From contig NZ_CP192735.1 in NCBI RefSeq assembly GCF_050749815.1, positions 3,596,001 to 3,660,000 on the forward strand: DNA of 64,000 nt, in the 5' to 3' direction. Numbering within the stretch: the stretch's first letter is position 1; each line of letters starts with the position of its first letter. The notes under the pieces were generated by a model. It was given only the letters and a program-made list of their open reading frames with translations. It did no database searches and was not told where the DNA came from. Below are positions 44,431 through 53,338 of the stretch, one piece after another. Position numbers and translations under genes: made by a program. Origin of the DNA: Dyella_A sp050749815. Lineage in GTDB: Bacteria > Pseudomonadota > Gammaproteobacteria > Xanthomonadales > Rhodanobacteraceae.

Positions 44431-45761
44431 GGGTGTTGCTCCGTGGTTGCGGGGGAGGAGGTGTCGTTCGCCGCGATGTGCAGCGCGGCGGCATGGGCGG
44501 CGTGGGCGGGGTCGGCCGGCGCCGCGCCGGAGGGCTCGAGCTGGCCGCCGCGCGTGGCGCGCACCGCCACCAGCAGGGCGCCGGCCAGCAGTCCGGCCGC
44601 CAGCAGGAACGCCGCGCCCGGCACGTGCACGCGGCTGGCCGGCGCAATCGACCAGGCGAACACCTGGGCGAACAGATACGGCCCGAAGATGCCGGCGAAG
44701 CTGCCCAGCGAGGTGTTGGCGCCCTGCAGGCGGCCCTGTTCGGACGGCTCCACCTGGCGCGTCATGATCGACTGGATCGGCGGGTTGGACAGGCCCCACA
44801 GCGCCATCAGCGGAATGCCGAGCAGGAACATCCAGCCTTCGGTCGCCAAGCCCATCAGCGCGAACGAGGCGATGCCGCAGAGCATGCCGAACAGCAGCAC
44901 CGGCCGCTCGCCGAAGCGTGGGGTGAGTCGCCGCGTCAGCAGCGCCTGCACCAGCCCGTCGCAGGCCCCCACCAGCATCAGCACCAGGCCCACCGCCTGT
45001 GGGCCCCAGTGGTAGCGATAGTCCGCATACAGCACAAAGGTGATCTGCAGCGCGTAGTGCGCCAGGAACACCAGGAAGCTCGCCACGCCCATGCCCAGCA
45101 GCTGCGGCGTGCGGCACAGCAGCTTGAGCGCGCCGATCGGGTGCGCGCTGTGCAGCTCGAAGCGGGCGCTGCGCCGCTCCGGCGGCAGCGACTCGGGCAG
45201 CACGAACAGGCCGTAGAGGAAATTGCACAGCGCCAGCGAACCGGCCACGTAGAACGGCAGCCGCAGATGCATCGCGCCCAGCCAGCCGCCCAGCCCCGGC
45301 CCGAGCACGAAGCCCACGCCGAACGCCGCGCCCAGCAGGCCGTACGCACCGGCGCGCTTCTCCTTCGGCGTGATGTCGGCGATGTACGCATTGGCGGTGC
45401 TGAAGCTGGCCGCGGTCATGCCCATCACCGTGCGCCCCACGAACAGCAGCCACAGCGTGGGCGCCACCGCCAGCACAAAGAAGTCGATCGCCAGGCCGAA
45501 GTTGGAGATCAGGATCACCGGCCGACGGCCGTAGCGGTCCGACAGCGCGCCCTGGATCGGCGAAAAGATGAACTGGGTGATCGCGAACACCGTGCTCAGC
45601 ACGCCCACCCACCAGGCGGCGCTGGCGGTGCCGCCGCCGATCAGCTGCTCCACCAGGTGCGGCAGCACCGGGATGATGATGCCGAACGCCAGCATGTCCA
45701 GCAGTACGGTGACGAAGATGAAGGCCAGCGCGGCGCGGCGGGGAGCGTGGTGGGGAGTCAA
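44427..45761 (-). CDS. MFS exporter, TCR/Tet family
   Basis: A 12-helix major facilitator, about 444 aa. It starts with ALAFIFVTVLLDMLAFGIIIPVLP, the typical TCR/Tet first helix, followed by the motif GALSDRYGRRPVILI after helix two and a second motif-A remnant, RLTPRFGERPVLL. It probably expels a drug or metabolite such as tetracycline-like compounds, but the substrate is not readable. I set the start at TTG 45761, where homology begins; an upstream ATG at 45893 would add a non-homologous N-terminus overlapping the EF-hand gene. It is followed in overlap by the DUF1993 gene. Confidence 0.85.
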   Translation of the reverse strand: MTPHHAPRRAALAFIFVTVLLDMLAFGIIIPVLPHLVEQLIGGGTASAAWWVGVLSTVFAITQFIFSPIQGALSDRYGRRPVILISNFGLAIDFFVLAVAPTLWLLFVGRTVMGMTAASFSTANAYIADITPKEKRAGAYGLLGAAFGVGFVLGPGLGGWLGAMHLRLPFYVAGSLALCNFLYGLFVLPESLPPERRSARFELHSAHPIGALKLLCRTPQLLGMGVASFLVFLAHYALQITFVLYADYRYHWGPQAVGLVLMLVGACDGLVQALLTRRLTPRFGERPVLLFGMLCGIASFALMGLATEGWMFLLGIPLMALWGLSNPPIQSIMTRQVEPSEQGRLQGANTSLGSFAGIFGPYLFAQVFAWSIAPASRVHVPGAAFLLAAGLLAGALLVAVRATRGGQLEPSGAAPADPAHAAHAAALHIAANDTSSPATTEQHP

Positions 45762-45846
45762 GGCGTTCTGGGGATCGACGGGCGCGAAGCGCGCACGATA
45801 ACCGAAGCGGTGTGGCGCTCGCAGTGCCGGCTCGTTGTCGCGAAGC

Positions 45847-46188
45847 CTATTGCGGCGGCTGGGCCAGTTCGCGTGCGTCGAGCACACCGTCATGGTCGCG
45901 ATCGAGCTTGCGGAACTGCCGCCGCAGGTTGGCCTGATGCTTCACCAGGGTTACCGCCCGGCCGCGGTGCCCGGGCAGCTCGGACGGCTCCAGCGTGCCG
46001 TCGTGGTTGCTGTCCATGACGAGGAAGCCGGCGCTGAGTCGGTCGACATACTCCTGCTCGCTCACCCGGCCATCACCGTCGTGGTCGAACAGCTGCAGGT
46101 AGGCCGCCGGCGTGGATTGTGCGTACGCCTGCGCCGCCGCCATGGCGCAGGCGCAGACCAGCAGCCAGAGAGTCAGGTGCTTGCTCAA
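45847..46188 (-). CDS. Exported EF-hand protein
   Basis: A 113-aa exported calcium-binding protein: a signal peptide (LTLWLLVCACAMAAAQAYA) and three EF-hand loops, DHDGDGRVSEQE, DSNHDGTLEPSE and DRDHDGVLDARE. Each has Asp/Asn at the chelating positions and Glu at position 12, so all three are probably functional. The start is TTG at 46188, overlapping the folE stop as TTGA (46185-46188); this choice gives an exact signal peptide start, while the open frame upstream lies inside folE. Periplasmic calcium sensor or buffer by inference. Confidence 0.8.
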   Translation of the reverse strand: MSKHLTLWLLVCACAMAAAQAYAQSTPAAYLQLFDHDGDGRVSEQEYVDRLSAGFLVMDSNHDGTLEPSELPGHRGRAVTLVKHQANLRRQFRKLDRDHDGVLDARELAQPPQ

Positions 46189-46784
46189 CGGATGCGCGGC
46201 ACGCCGATGAACTGCAGGAACTCGCCGCGCGTGCGCGGATCGTCGCGGAACGATCCGAGCATCTGGCTGGTCACCATCGACACGCCGCGCTTGTGCACGC
46301 CGCGGGTGGTCATGCATTCATGGCTGGCTTCGATCACCACCGCCACGCCGCGCGGCTTGAGCGTCTCGTTGATGCACTGGGCGATCTGCGCGGTGAGCTT
46401 TTCCTGCACCTGGAAGCGGCGTGCATAGCCCTCCACCACACGGGCCAGCTTGCTGATGCCGACCACGCGGTTGGTCGGCATGTAGCCCACGTGGGCGCGT
46501 CCGATGATCGGCGCCATGTGGTGCTCGCAATGGCTCTCGAACTCGATGTCGCGCAGCACGACCATTTCGTCGTAACCCTCTACCTCCTTGAAGGTGCGCT
46601 TGAGGTACTCGGCCGGATCGTCGGCATAACCGGAGAACCAGTCGCCGTAGGCCTTCACCACCCGCCGCGGCGTATCGAGCAGCCCCTCGCGGGCCGGATC
46701 CTCGCCGGCCCAGCGCAACAAGGTGCGTACGGCCTCCTCGGCCTGCTCGCGGGTAACGTCGTGATGCTGGGGCTGGTCGCTCAT
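46185..46784 (-). CDS. folE: GTP cyclohydrolase I
   Basis: GTP cyclohydrolase I, 199 aa, that makes dihydroneopterin triphosphate, the first step of folate synthesis. The zinc ligands are Cys and His in ESHCEHHMAPIIG and the Cys in EASHECMTTRGV. Further family motifs are VGISKLARVVEGYARRFQVQEKLT and LRDDPRTRGEFL-like GSFRDDPRTRGEFLQFI at the end. The start at 46784 begins MSDQPQHH. It overlaps the EF-hand gene downstream. Confidence 0.96.
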   Translation of the reverse strand: MSDQPQHHDVTREQAEEAVRTLLRWAGEDPAREGLLDTPRRVVKAYGDWFSGYADDPAEYLKRTFKEVEGYDEMVVLRDIEFESHCEHHMAPIIGRAHVGYMPTNRVVGISKLARVVEGYARRFQVQEKLTAQIAQCINETLKPRGVAVVIEASHECMTTRGVHKRGVSMVTSQMLGSFRDDPRTRGEFLQFIGVPRIR

Positions 46785-46966
46785 GGGTGGTCCTGGAACA
46801 AAGCAAGAGGGTGAGTTTACCGGGGCGGCGCGATGGCGGCCGCCGACGGCGGCGGACGATGCGGCTCGGCGGGTGCCGCGAGCATCGATGCGCTTTACGG
46901 CGAATGGCGCGCGACGGATGCCGCCGGCACCCGCGCCAGGATGTCGCAGGGCGACCGACGGGCGGC

Positions 46967-48427
46967 TCAGGCGTCGCCCGGCTCCTCGTCGTCCAGGTCC
47001 CCGGCGGCCGGGCCGCCGTTGCCGATCTCGCCCAGCAGCGGCGCGGCGGCCTCGCCCGGCAGCGATTCCACCTCGCGCAGCCGGCGCTCGATGGCGCGGG
47101 TGCGCACGCCGGTGGCGTCGATGTGACGGCCGGCCTCGTCGAGCTTCTTCTTCACCTTGTCCAGCACGTCGCCGAACTTGCCGAACTCGGTCTTCACCGC
47201 GCCCAGGATCTTCCACACCTCGCTGGAGCGCTTAGCGATGGCCAGCGTACGGAAACCCATCTGCAGGCTGTTGAGCAGGGCGCTGAGCGTGGTCGGGCCG
47301 GCCACGGTGACGCGATGCTCGCGCTGCAGCTGCTCGAACAGCCCGGGCCGGCGGATCACCTCGGCGTACAGGCCCTCGGTGGGCAGGTACAGCACGGCGA
47401 AATCGGTGGTGTGCGGCGGCGCCACGTACTTGGTGCGGATGCGCTTGGCCTCCTCGCGCACGCGGGTTTCCAGCGCGCGGCCGGCGGCGTTGGCGGCATC
47501 GACGTCGGCGATCTCCTGCGCGTCGAGCAGGCGCTGGTAGTCCTCCACCGGAAACTTCGCGTCGATCGGCAGGTAGACGTGGTCGCCCTCGTCCTGGCCC
47601 GGCATGCGTATGGCGAACTCCACGCGCTCGTTGCTGCCCGGCACGGTGATCACGTTGGCGGCGTACTGCTCGGCGGTGAGCATGTCTTCCAGCAGCGCGC
47701 CCAGCTGCACCTCGCCGAAGATGCCGCGCTTCTTCACGTTGGTGAGCACGCGCTTGAGGTCGCCCACGCCGGTGGCCAGGTTCTGCATCTCGCCCAGCCC
47801 GCGCTGAACCGCTTCGAGCCGCTCGGACACCAGCTTGAACGACTGGCCAAGGCGCGTTTCCAGTGTGCTCTGCAGCTTTTCGTCCACGGTGGCGCGCATC
47901 TTTTCCAGCTGTGCGGCGTTGTCCTGCTGCAGCGCCTTGAGCTGGGCTTCCAGCGTGGCGCGCACGTCGCCCATGCGCTTTTCGTTGTCTGCGGTGAGCG
48001 CGGCCAGGCGCGCCTGCTGCTGCTCGCCGAAGCGGGTCAGCGCCAGGGTGAGCTCTTCGCGATTGCGGTGGGCGTCGCCGGCCAGGCGCTCGGCCAGTTT
48101 CTGCAGGCCGGTGTCGGTGCGTTCGGTGAGCTGGGCCAGCCGCGCGCCGAAGCCGTCGATGCGTTCGCCCTGCTGGGTCGATGCGCCGCCCAGCTGCTCG
48201 GCCACGTGCGCCCGGAACCGGTCGAAGCCCTGCTGCAGCTCCTCGCGCCCGGCCCGCTGCTCCTCGCGCAGCGTGCGCTGCAGCCGCTCGCCGTCGTCCT
48301 TGAGCGCGTCCAGCCGCGTCGTCAGCCCGGCATCGCCGCGCCCGCGCAGCAGCAGCGCCACCTGCAGCGCGATGACGACCAGCATCGCGAGCACGAGCAC
48401 GATGGCGAGAGTTTCGAGGTTGGGCAT
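46967..48427 (-). CDS. rmuC: DNA recombination protein RmuC
   Basis: RmuC, 486 aa: an N-terminal membrane helix (TLAIVLVLAMLVVIALQVALLL), a long coiled coil (about residues 40-220) and the RmuC nuclease-like domain (230-430) with FGEVQLGALLEDMLTAEQY, IDAKFPVEDYQRLLDA and VEDYQ-type motifs, then YLPTEGLYAEV. It limits DNA inversion at short inverted repeats. Length fits the family. It has an ATG at 48427. Upstream is a GTAAACT-type sequence that may be a -10. The 180-bp gap to folE holds no gene. Confidence 0.94.
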   Translation of the reverse strand: MPNLETLAIVLVLAMLVVIALQVALLLRGRGDAGLTTRLDALKDDGERLQRTLREEQRAGREELQQGFDRFRAHVAEQLGGASTQQGERIDGFGARLAQLTERTDTGLQKLAERLAGDAHRNREELTLALTRFGEQQQARLAALTADNEKRMGDVRATLEAQLKALQQDNAAQLEKMRATVDEKLQSTLETRLGQSFKLVSERLEAVQRGLGEMQNLATGVGDLKRVLTNVKKRGIFGEVQLGALLEDMLTAEQYAANVITVPGSNERVEFAIRMPGQDEGDHVYLPIDAKFPVEDYQRLLDAQEIADVDAANAAGRALETRVREEAKRIRTKYVAPPHTTDFAVLYLPTEGLYAEVIRRPGLFEQLQREHRVTVAGPTTLSALLNSLQMGFRTLAIAKRSSEVWKILGAVKTEFGKFGDVLDKVKKKLDEAGRHIDATGVRTRAIERRLREVESLPGEAAAPLLGEIGNGGPAAGDLDDEEPGDA

Positions 48428-48472
48428 GGGGCGATCCTGTAAAGCTGGGCCGCCAGTTTACGCGCTGATGTA

Positions 48473-49579
48473 TCAGCGCTTGCGATCGCTGCGTGCAGTG
48501 CCCGCGGTAGCCGCCGTGCTGCGCAGCCGTCGGCGCAGATAGCGCAGGGCGCGCTGTTCGAGCTGGCGCGGGTGGCTGGCGCACGACGCCGGCACCGCGT
48601 GCTGCAGGCTGCCGTCGCGCCAGCCTTCGAACACGGCCGGGTGGATGTAGGAAGCGCGGCATACGGCCGGCGTATTGCCCAGGGTCGCCGCCACTTCCTT
48701 CACCCCTGCAGTGATCGCCTGGCGCAGCGCGCGCTCGCCGCCGCGCTCCGGCAGGGGCGTGCGCGCCATCACCCCGATCGCCTGCACGGTGCCGCCCCAG
48801 GTGCGGAAGTCCTTGGCGGTGAACTCGCCGCCGCTGGCCTCGCGCAGGTAGTCGTTGACCAGGCCCGAGTCGATCGGCTGGCGCGTGCCGTCGTCGTCCA
48901 GGTACTGGAACAGCCGCTGGCCGGGCAACTGCTGCACGCGGCGCAGGATGCCGGCGAGGCGGCGGTTGTCCAGCACCACTTCCTGGTCCTGACCGCTCTT
49001 GCCGCGAAAGGCGAAGCGCAGCCGGCCGCGTTCGGCGCGTACATGGCGCGAGCGCAGGGTGGTCAGCCCGAAACTGCGGTTGTCGCGCGTGTAGCAGTCG
49101 TTGCCGATGCGGATCAGCGTCTCGTCCAGCAGGCGCACCACCAGCGCCAGCACCTTCTCGCGCGGCAGGCCGGGGCGGGCGAGATCGGCGCGCACGTGGC
49201 GGCGGATGCGCGGCAGCGCGTCGCCGAAGGCGAGCAGGCGGGTGAACTTGTTGTTGTCGCGCAGCGCCCGCCACTCCGGGTGGTAGCGGTACTGCTTGCG
49301 CTGCCGCGCGTCGCGCCCGGTGGCCTGCAGGTGGCCGTTCGGGTTGGCGCAGATCCACACGTCGACATAGGCCGGTGGAATCGCCAGCGTGCGGATGCGC
49401 GCCAGCGTGGCGCCGTCACGCACCGGCGCGCCATCGGCATCGTGGTAGCTGAAGCCCTTGCCGCGGCGCCGCCGCGCGATGCCGGGTTGCTCGTCGCTCA
49501 CATAGACCAGCCCCACCGCCCGCGCCTCGCGCAACACAGTGGGATCGACGGTGGCAGTCTTCGGCAGGGGGCGCGGCAT
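48473..49579 (-). CDS. DNA topoisomerase IB
   Basis: A 368-aa eukaryal/poxvirus-type topoisomerase IB. The N-terminal domain has GKGFSYHDADG and the catalytic domain carries RKQYRYHPEW, LALVVRLLDETLIRIGN, the GLTTLRSRHV stretch, FRGKSGQDQEV (Lys), DFRTWGGT, and the nucleophile Tyr in RASYIHP. It relaxes both positive and negative supercoils. The start was set at the ATG at 49579; a longer frame adds nine residues. The family is patchily distributed in bacteria and is chromosomal here, among housekeeping genes. Confidence 0.93.
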   Translation of the reverse strand: MPRPLPKTATVDPTVLREARAVGLVYVSDEQPGIARRRRGKGFSYHDADGAPVRDGATLARIRTLAIPPAYVDVWICANPNGHLQATGRDARQRKQYRYHPEWRALRDNNKFTRLLAFGDALPRIRRHVRADLARPGLPREKVLALVVRLLDETLIRIGNDCYTRDNRSFGLTTLRSRHVRAERGRLRFAFRGKSGQDQEVVLDNRRLAGILRRVQQLPGQRLFQYLDDDGTRQPIDSGLVNDYLREASGGEFTAKDFRTWGGTVQAIGVMARTPLPERGGERALRQAITAGVKEVAATLGNTPAVCRASYIHPAVFEGWRDGSLQHAVPASCASHPRQLEQRALRYLRRRLRSTAATAGTARSDRKR

Positions 49580-49636
49580 GCGCCGAGTGTGGCCAGCGCC
49601 GATCAAGCGCGCGTGCAGGCAACGCGCGCGTCCACT

Positions 49637-50842
49637 TCACTCCACCCGGCAGAACACCGCCTTGAGGTAGCGCCCTTCCGGCACGTCGGTGCGGAACGGG
49701 TGATCGGCGCCGGCGCCACGCACGTCCAGCACCTGGATCTCGCGGCCGGCGTTGAGCGCCACGCGGCGCAGCATCTCGAGGAAATCCGCCTCGCTGACCA
49801 GGCCGGTGCACGAGCAGGTGAGCAGCAGGCCGCCGGGCGGAATCACGTCCAGCGCCATGCGGTTCATGGCGAAGTATTTCTTCAGCGCGTCCATCACCTT
49901 GGAGCGGTCGCGGGTGAGCTTGGCCGGGTCGAGGATCACCGCGTCGTAGCGCTCGCCGCGCGCCACCGCGGCGCGCACCCAGTCGAAGATGTCGGCCTGC
50001 TCGAACGCCACGTCCACGCCGTTGGCGGCGGCGTTGGCGCGGGCGATCTCCAGGATGCCGGCGTCCATGTCCACACCCATCGCCTCGCGTGCGCCCGCAG
50101 CCATCGCATGCACCGCAAAGCCGCCGGCGTTGCAGCACAGGTCGAGCACGCGGCGGCCCTTCGCCAGCTGGGCGAAGCGCTGGCGGTTGTCGCGCTGGTC
50201 GGCGAAGAAGCCGGTCTTGTGGCCCAGCCCCGGCGCAGCGTGGAAGCGCAGGCCGTGCTCGTGCACTTCCACCGGCGCGGGCATCTCGCCGCTGCGGCAG
50301 TCGAACGATTCCTGCTTCTGCACGTGGCTCTCGGCAAACCACACCATGCGCGCGCCCGGGAAGTGGGTCTGCAGCGCCGCGTGGATCGCCTCGCGGAATT
50401 TCCACATGCCGGCGGCGAAGTATTCGACCACCAGGATGTCGGCGTAGCGATCGACGATCAGCCCGGAGAGCCCGTCGCCCTCGCTATGCACCACGCGCCA
50501 GGCGTCGCTCACCGTGTCCAGCTGCAGCAGCTCGCGGCGCAGCTGCACGGCGCGGGCGACCTTCGCGGCGATCCACGCGGCGTCGATGGTCTCGGCGGCA
50601 TCGTTGGACAGCAGCCGCAGCGCGATGCGCGCGTGGCCGTTCCAGAAGCCGCGGCCGACAAAGCGCCCGCGCGCGTCGTGCACCTCCACCACGCTGCCCG
50701 GCGGCAGCCGGCCCTCGGGCTTGTAGACCTGCGCCGACCACACCCACGGATGACCCGGGGAGCGATCGGACTTGAGGCGGATGACGGGGAGTTCGGCGGG
50801 TGCGGCGGGCGGGTTGATCGGCGGGTTGATTGGCGTGTTCAT
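49637..50842 (-). CDS. rlmI: 23S rRNA (cytosine1962-C5)-methyltransferase, RlmI-like
   Basis: A 401-aa SAM-dependent methyltransferase. An N-terminal PUA domain (ELPVIRLKSDRSPGHPWVWS, VHDARGRFVGRGFWN) is followed by an EEHD-like region and a Rossmann fold with the SAM motif DLCCNAGGFAVHAM and DPAKLTRDRSKV in place of the DPPKL motif, then TCSCTGLVS. It methylates a cytosine of 23S rRNA in E. coli. The start is followed by a short tandem repeat (NTPINPPINPP), produced by a 12-base DNA repeat at 50805-50840. Confidence 0.9.
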   Translation of the reverse strand: MNTPINPPINPPAAPAELPVIRLKSDRSPGHPWVWSAQVYKPEGRLPPGSVVEVHDARGRFVGRGFWNGHARIALRLLSNDAAETIDAAWIAAKVARAVQLRRELLQLDTVSDAWRVVHSEGDGLSGLIVDRYADILVVEYFAAGMWKFREAIHAALQTHFPGARMVWFAESHVQKQESFDCRSGEMPAPVEVHEHGLRFHAAPGLGHKTGFFADQRDNRQRFAQLAKGRRVLDLCCNAGGFAVHAMAAGAREAMGVDMDAGILEIARANAAANGVDVAFEQADIFDWVRAAVARGERYDAVILDPAKLTRDRSKVMDALKKYFAMNRMALDVIPPGGLLLTCSCTGLVSEADFLEMLRRVALNAGREIQVLDVRGAGADHPFRTDVPEGRYLKAVFCRVE

Positions 50843-50912
50843 CGCCGCATTCTACCGGCTGCGCGCCGGCCGCCGGCGTCGCTCGCGCTCAGCGAGCCTA
50901 TGTCACCCGCGT

Positions 50913-51248
50913 TCAGTCCGCCTGCATCACCGCCAGCTCGTTGCCGTGCGGGTCGCGAAACTGGAACCGGCGCCCGCCGGGGAACGCAAAGATCGGGCGC
51001 ACCACGACACCGCCGGCACCGGTGACCGCTGCCAATGCCGCCTCCAGATCGTCCACCTCGATCACCGGCAGCGGCGCGGCCGGCGCTTCGGCCAGGTCGC
51101 CCTGCAGGCCGACATCCACATCGCCGGTGGTGGTGGCCGCGTAGCTGGGGCCGAAATCGGCGAGCGTCCAGCCGAAGGCTTTTGCGTAGAAGGCCTTCGA
51201 TGCCGCGAGGTCGGCCGCGGGCAGTTCGATGTAGTTGGGGCGAGCCAT
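50913..51248 (-). CDS. VOC-family (glyoxalase-like) protein
   Basis: A 111-aa VOC-fold protein: MARPNYIELPAADLAASKAFYAKAFGW opens the first beta-alpha-beta unit, and FRDPHGNELAVMQ is the conserved end with a Glu metal ligand. Only one of two VOC repeats appears per half, as is usual for this size. The substrate is unknown (glyoxalase, bleomycin resistance and dioxygenase enzymes share the fold). It lies 18 bases before the membrane protein stop, on the same strand. Confidence 0.88.
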   Translation of the reverse strand: MARPNYIELPAADLAASKAFYAKAFGWTLADFGPSYAATTTGDVDVGLQGDLAEAPAAPLPVIEVDDLEAALAAVTGAGGVVVRPIFAFPGGRRFQFRDPHGNELAVMQAD

Positions 51249-51266
51249 GTTCGTGTCTCCTTCGGA

Positions 51267-51704
51267 TCAGCGCAGCCGCAGCACCAGCCACGACAGCAAC
51301 GCCAGCAGGTTGATGCCGATGCGCGACACCGCCGGCCCGGCCACCGCCAGCACGAAGCCGTGCGTGCCCAGATGCCAGTCGATGCCCAGCCGCGGCGAGG
51401 CCTGCAGCGTGGCGAACACGTTGATGAAGGCGCCGCTGTGCAGCGCGTAGCTCAGCACCGGCGTGGCCAGCAGCGGCAGCTGCAGCAGCTGCGCCACGCG
51501 CGAAAACGCCACGCCGCGCTCGCTGCCTTCCATCAACAGCACGCCGGCGATCAGGATGAAGCCGAACAGCGCCAGGCCGATCAGCGCCATCAGCGTCTCG
51601 TAGGTGGAACCCAGCGGCAGCAGCCGGCGCACGCTCGCCACCACGCCGAGAAAGCCGCCGACGATTTCGAGGATGCCGATCAGGCGGAAGAGGAACGAAC
51701 GCAT
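51267..51704 (-). CDS. Four-helix membrane protein
   Basis: A 145-aa protein with four predicted helices (FRLIGILEIVGGFLGVVASV, LIGLALFGFILIAGVLLM, LLQLPLLATPVLSYALHSG, RIGINLLALLSWLVLRLR). No named family recognised. The start at 51704 gives the first helix; the frame upstream runs through a repeat element. The gene lies between srkA and the VOC gene on the same strand. Confidence 0.7.
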   Translation of the reverse strand: MRSFLFRLIGILEIVGGFLGVVASVRRLLPLGSTYETLMALIGLALFGFILIAGVLLMEGSERGVAFSRVAQLLQLPLLATPVLSYALHSGAFINVFATLQASPRLGIDWHLGTHGFVLAVAGPAVSRIGINLLALLSWLVLRLR

Positions 51705-51736
51705 GCAGTGGCTCCAGAGCAAAGGGAAACGGTTTC

Positions 51737-51820
51737 TGTAGGAGCGACCTCGGTCGCGATGCTCTTGCTCCGATCCAGACAACAAAAGCCAACAGCATCG
51801 CGACCGAGGTCGCTCCTACA
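51737..51820. repeat. REPIN: pair of inverted GTAGGAGCG repeats
   Basis: Two perfect 27-base arms, TGTAGGAGCGACCTCGGTCG... at 51737-51763 and its exact complement at 51794-51820, separated by 30 bases. Each arm contains its own palindrome (GCGACC-TC-GGTCGC). This is the structure of a REP doublet mobilised by RAYT-type transposases in gammaproteobacteria. It fills the 127-bp gap between srkA and the membrane gene. Confidence 0.85.
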
Positions 51821-51831
51821 AGGGCAGCGCA

Positions 51832-52782
51832 TCATTCCAGATCGTCGGCTTGTTCGTGCAGGTCGGCGATGTGCTGCTCCCACCAGCGCGGCTCGGCGGC
51901 AAACGGGAATGCCAGCGGGAAGGCTGGATCGTGCCAGCGCTGGGCGATCCAGCCGGCGTGGTGCAACTGGCGCATGGCGCGCAGCACCGGCACCAGCGCC
52001 AGCTCGCCGTCGTCGAATTCGCGCAGGGTGGTGTAGCCGTCCAGCAGGGCGCGCATCGCCGCCTCGTCGTTGGCCAGCATCCACAGATCCTGCACGGCCG
52101 GGCCGGTGCGAGCGTCGTCCAGGTCGACGAAGTGCGGGCCGGCATCGGTCCACAGCACGTTGCCGGGGTGGCAGTCGCCGTGCAGGCGCAGCGTGCGCAC
52201 CGGGCCGACCGCGTCCAGCCGCTGTGCGATGGCTTCGTCCAGCCGCGCGCTGGCGGCGCGGTAGGCGTGCGCCAGGGACGGCGGCAGCAAGGGGGAGTCC
52301 AGCACCGCCTGCACGCTCGTGCGCACCATCGTGTCGCGGTCCAGCCGTCCGCGGTGGGCGAACGGCGCGCGTGCGCCCACGGTGTGGATGCGTGCGATCA
52401 GCCGACCCAGCCATTCCAGCTGGTCGCGCGATTCCAGTGATGGCGCGCGGCCGCCGTGGCGCGGCGACAGGGCGTAGCGATAGCCGCCGTGCTGCAGCAG
52501 GCTGTGCCCGTCGAAGCGCAGCGGCGCCACCACGGGGATCTCCGCGTCCATCAGCTCCTGTGCAAAGGCGTGCTCTTCGCGGATCGCCTCGTCGCTCCAG
52601 CGGCCCGGCCGGTAGAACTTGGCGATCACCGGCGCGGCATCCTCGATGCCCACCTGCCACACGCGGTTCTCGTAGCTGTTGAGCGCCAGCAGGCGGCCGT
52701 CTGGCCATAGCCCGCAGGCCTCGATCGCATCGAGTACCCGATCGGGCGTGAGGTCGGCGTAGGGCGCTTCGGCGCTCACCAT
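51832..52782 (-). CDS. srkA: Stress-response Ser/Thr kinase SrkA (YihE)
   Basis: A 316-aa APH-like protein kinase: ATP-binding motif LNSYENRVWQVGIEDAAPVIAKFYRP, catalytic motif RLHGDCHPGNVLW (Asp base and Asn), and metal motif FVDLDDARTGPAVQDLW. SrkA/YihE is linked to Cpx envelope stress and protects against programmed death in E. coli. The start at 52782 has AGGAGA seven bases upstream; an in-frame upstream start is weaker. It lies 49 bases after the hotdog gene. Confidence 0.92.
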   Translation of the reverse strand: MVSAEAPYADLTPDRVLDAIEACGLWPDGRLLALNSYENRVWQVGIEDAAPVIAKFYRPGRWSDEAIREEHAFAQELMDAEIPVVAPLRFDGHSLLQHGGYRYALSPRHGGRAPSLESRDQLEWLGRLIARIHTVGARAPFAHRGRLDRDTMVRTSVQAVLDSPLLPPSLAHAYRAASARLDEAIAQRLDAVGPVRTLRLHGDCHPGNVLWTDAGPHFVDLDDARTGPAVQDLWMLANDEAAMRALLDGYTTLREFDDGELALVPVLRAMRQLHHAGWIAQRWHDPAFPLAFPFAAEPRWWEQHIADLHEQADDLE

Positions 52783-52831
52783 TCGTCTCCTGTCGGAGCG
52801 CGGTCGAGCACGGCCATCGCTCGCGCTGTCG

Positions 52832-53275
52832 TCACCCCTTCGCCCCAAGCACCCGCGCCGGCACCACCGCCATGGTCAGGCGCGAGATGCACACCAGCGA
52901 GCCGTCCTCGTTCTCGATGCGGATCTCCCACACCTGCGTGGTGCGCCCGAGGTGCAGCGGACGCGCGGTGCCGGTGACGGTGCCGCTGCGCACGCCGCGC
53001 ACGTGGTTGGCGTTGATGTCCAGGCCCACGGTGAGCTCCTGCGTCGGGTCCAGCGTGAGCATCGCCGCGGTGGAGCCCAGCGTCTCGGCCAGCGCCACCG
53101 AGGCGCCGCCGTGCAGCAGGCCGTAGGGCTGGTGGGTGCGCGCGTCCACCGGCATCGTGCCGCGCAGGAAATCCTCGCCCATTTCAGTAACGCGGATGCC
53201 CAACGCTTCCATCAAGGTGTTCTTCGACCAGCCATTGATGGTGTCCAGGCTGATGTCCTGCTTCCAGATGCTCAT
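52832..53275 (-). CDS. Hotdog thioesterase (MenI/YdiI/PaaI-like)
   Basis: A 147-aa hotdog-fold thioesterase: NTLMEALGIRVTEMGEDFLRGTMPVDARTHQPYGLLHGGASVALAETLGS is the family core, with the His-Gly-Gly motif and the catalytic Glu after it, followed by LTVGLDINANHVRGVRSG. It probably cleaves an acyl-CoA such as DHNA-CoA (YdiI) or aryl-CoA. It begins at ATG 53275, divergent by 63 bases from the ferredoxin reductase gene. Confidence 0.92.
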   Translation of the reverse strand: MSIWKQDISLDTINGWSKNTLMEALGIRVTEMGEDFLRGTMPVDARTHQPYGLLHGGASVALAETLGSTAAMLTLDPTQELTVGLDINANHVRGVRSGTVTGTARPLHLGRTTQVWEIRIENEDGSLVCISRLTMAVVPARVLGAKG

Positions 53276-53338
53276 GCTTGATACTCGTAAGGCGAACCCG
53301 CATTGTCGGTCCACACCTGTCGCGGCGACAATCGCATC

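Noticed and set aside
50805..50840. Two or three copies of a 12-base repeat (GGCGGGTTGATC-type) at the rlmI start
   Set aside because: It is a multiple of three and only repeats NPPI-type residues; it cannot shift the frame, so phase variation is unlikely.
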